18,958 nt of DNA from Podila epigama (Eukaryota > Mortierellomycota > Mortierellomycetes > Mortierellales > Mortierellaceae): NCBI GenBank assembly GCA_015679605.1, contig JAAAVE010000402.1, positions 1,085 to 20,042 on the forward strand, written 5' to 3'. The notes beneath the pieces were generated by a model that did not search any database, had not been told where the DNA came from, and saw only the letters and a program-made list of their open reading frames with translations. The first letter of the stretch is position 1; every line of letters begins with the position of its first letter. Of this stretch, positions 17,755 to 18,958 are shown in pieces. The position numbers and the translations under genes were made by a program.

Positions 17755-18958
17755 ATGTCATCAGCTGTTGTATATGTCACTTACAAGAAGCGCTTCGTTG
17801 GCCTCTTTGCCATCGTTCTCCTGAACCTTGCTACCGGTTTCGTCTGGCTGACATACTCACCTGTCGCAAGTGCCGCTGAAGGTTACCTCAACTGCGACAC
17901 CACCATCGTCAACCTCACCTCCATCCTCTATTTCCTCGCCTACCTCGTCATGAGTCCCGTATCAGGCTGGATGTTTGAGAAGCGTGGCATCAAGCAGAGT
18001 TTGCTCGCCGGTGCTGCGATCCAGCTCATCGGCGCATGGCTTCGCTACTTTGCCAACTTTATCGAGTCCACCCCAGAGAACCCTGGTGGTCGTCTCGCCC
18101 TCACCCTCGTCGGCCAGCTCATCGCTGCCGGTGCCCAGCCCTTCTTCCTCAACGTCCCCCCCAAGTATGCTGCCGTCTGGTTCTCTGAGAATGGACGCAC
18201 CACCGCCACCATGATCGGCTCTGTCTCCAATGCCTTTGCCGCTGCCGTTGCCCAGCTCGTCATTCCCGCCATCACCACGAGCCCCGAAACGATGGCCGAC
18301 TCGGTCCTCATCTGCGCCATCCTCGCAACCGTTGCTGCCATCCCCGTCTTTTTCATGGCCGACCGTCCCCCTACCCCACCCTCGCCCTCCGCTGCCGAGG
18401 CTTTGCTCGAGACCTCTGAGGAACCTTTCTGGGTCAGTCTCAAGAAGGTCGGCAAGAACAAGCAGTTCATCATCCTCATGGTTCTCTTTGGCACCTTTGT
18501 CGGCTTTTTCAACGCCTTTTCCTCGCTCATCGTCCAGTTCTCGGAGCCCTTTGGTTACTCGGCCAATGATGCCGGTTACTTTGGTGCTGCCATGATCGTG
18601 GCTGGTTTGATTGGTGCTGGTATTTCAGGTCCCGTCATTGACCGCAACAAGCAGTACAAGAGCCTCCTCAAGTGCATGGTCCCTGTTGCGACCTTGTTCT
18701 ACATCATTTTCAACTTTGTTGTCCGTCGTGACATGTTCATTGCCATCATCGTTGTCTCTGCTCTCCTCGGCTTGTGCTCCTTTGCCATGTTGCCTGTCAT
18801 TCTCGAACTCGGTGTCGAGTGCACCTACCCCGTCACCCCATCCTCTTCCACGTCCCTCCTCTGGGCCAGTGGCCAGCTCTTTGCTGTTGTCTTTCTGTTC
18901 GTTTTGGGTGCCCTGCAGGACAATGAAAAGGCTGTCTCAACTGGCATCAGCCCTCCTC
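17755..18958 (+). CDS. SLC49/FLVCR-like major facilitator transporter, 3' end beyond window
   Basis: Open frame from ATG (context TAGCCATGTC) without a stop or visible intron to the window edge: 401 complete codons of a roughly 450-500-residue family. Repeated hydrophobic segments start with FVGLFAIVLLNLATGFVWL (14-32). The loop after helix 2 reads GWMFEKRGI (71-79), the form of MFS motif A typical of SLC49, followed by GAWLRY (93-98). NVPPKYAAVWFSENGRTTAT corresponds to the 'PS+hAxhWF' region of FLVCR proteins, and ELGVECTYPV (351-360) is the family's signature in the second half. Animal relatives carry choline/ethanolamine, haem-linked or pyridoxine cargo; the fungal substrate is unknown. 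The site would be a membrane, which one cannot be read here. Codon use favours C-ending codons, suggesting good expression. It is divergent from VTC4 across the 5.4-kb gap. Confidence 0.88.
   Translation, partial: MSSAVVYVTYKKRFVGLFAIVLLNLATGFVWLTYSPVASAAEGYLNCDTTIVNLTSILYFLAYLVMSPVSGWMFEKRGIKQSLLAGAAIQLIGAWLRYFANFIESTPENPGGRLALTLVGQLIAAGAQPFFLNVPPKYAAVWFSENGRTTATMIGSVSNAFAAAVAQLVIPAITTSPETMADSVLICAILATVAAIPVFFMADRPPTPPSPSAAEALLETSEEPFWVSLKKVGKNKQFIILMVLFGTFVGFFNAFSSLIVQFSEPFGYSANDAGYFGAAMIVAGLIGAGISGPVIDRNKQYKSLLKCMVPVATLFYIIFNFVVRRDMFIAIIVVSALLGLCSFAMLPVILELGVECTYPVTPSSSTSLLWASGQLFAVVFLFVLGALQDNEKAVSTGISPP

Noticed and set aside
18045-18530. 161-codon minus-strand frame
   Set aside because: Antisense shadow of the SLC49-like gene, caused by its C-ending codon bias.

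Overview
This window looks like nuclear DNA of a filamentous fungus. It holds spliced genes with GT-AG introns, eukaryote-only families (eS17, alpha-arrestin, the VTC polyphosphate polymerase, an SLC49-type transporter), long low-complexity gaps and many homopolymers and microsatellites. Gene architecture and compositional style suggest Mucoromycota, perhaps Mortierellomycotina. That placement is inference, not a database result.

Layout, left to right. 1-2309 is a T/pyrimidine-rich region with no recognisable gene, ending in the leader of an alpha-arrestin gene (+, 2310-4784, two exons). Three genes follow in tandem on the minus strand, convergent with the arrestin: ribosomal protein eS17 (5099-6850, four exons including an 11-nt micro-exon), an old-yellow-enzyme-type NADH:flavin oxidoreductase (7006-8695, three exons) and VTC4, the catalytic subunit of the vacuolar polyphosphate polymerase (9365-12333, four exons). 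A gap of about 5.4 kb (12334-17754) then separates VTC4 from a divergently transcribed SLC49/FLVCR-like major facilitator gene (+, from 17755), which runs off the right edge.

The genes do not form a pathway. They read as ordinary neighbours: trafficking adaptor, ribosome, redox enzyme, polyphosphate synthesis, solute transport. I found no CRISPR array, rRNA, tRNA, transposase or biosynthetic cluster, and no clear new system.

The points most worth a second look are: the eS17 gene structure (a start-codon exon apparently followed by a GC-AG intron, then an 11-nt exon); low-complexity insertions inside the flavoenzyme barrel; two PPxY motifs in the arrestin; and the large VTC4/SLC49 gap, which carries strand-switching purine/pyrimidine blocks, a G-run cluster, a Pho4-like E-box and one candidate small spliced gene.
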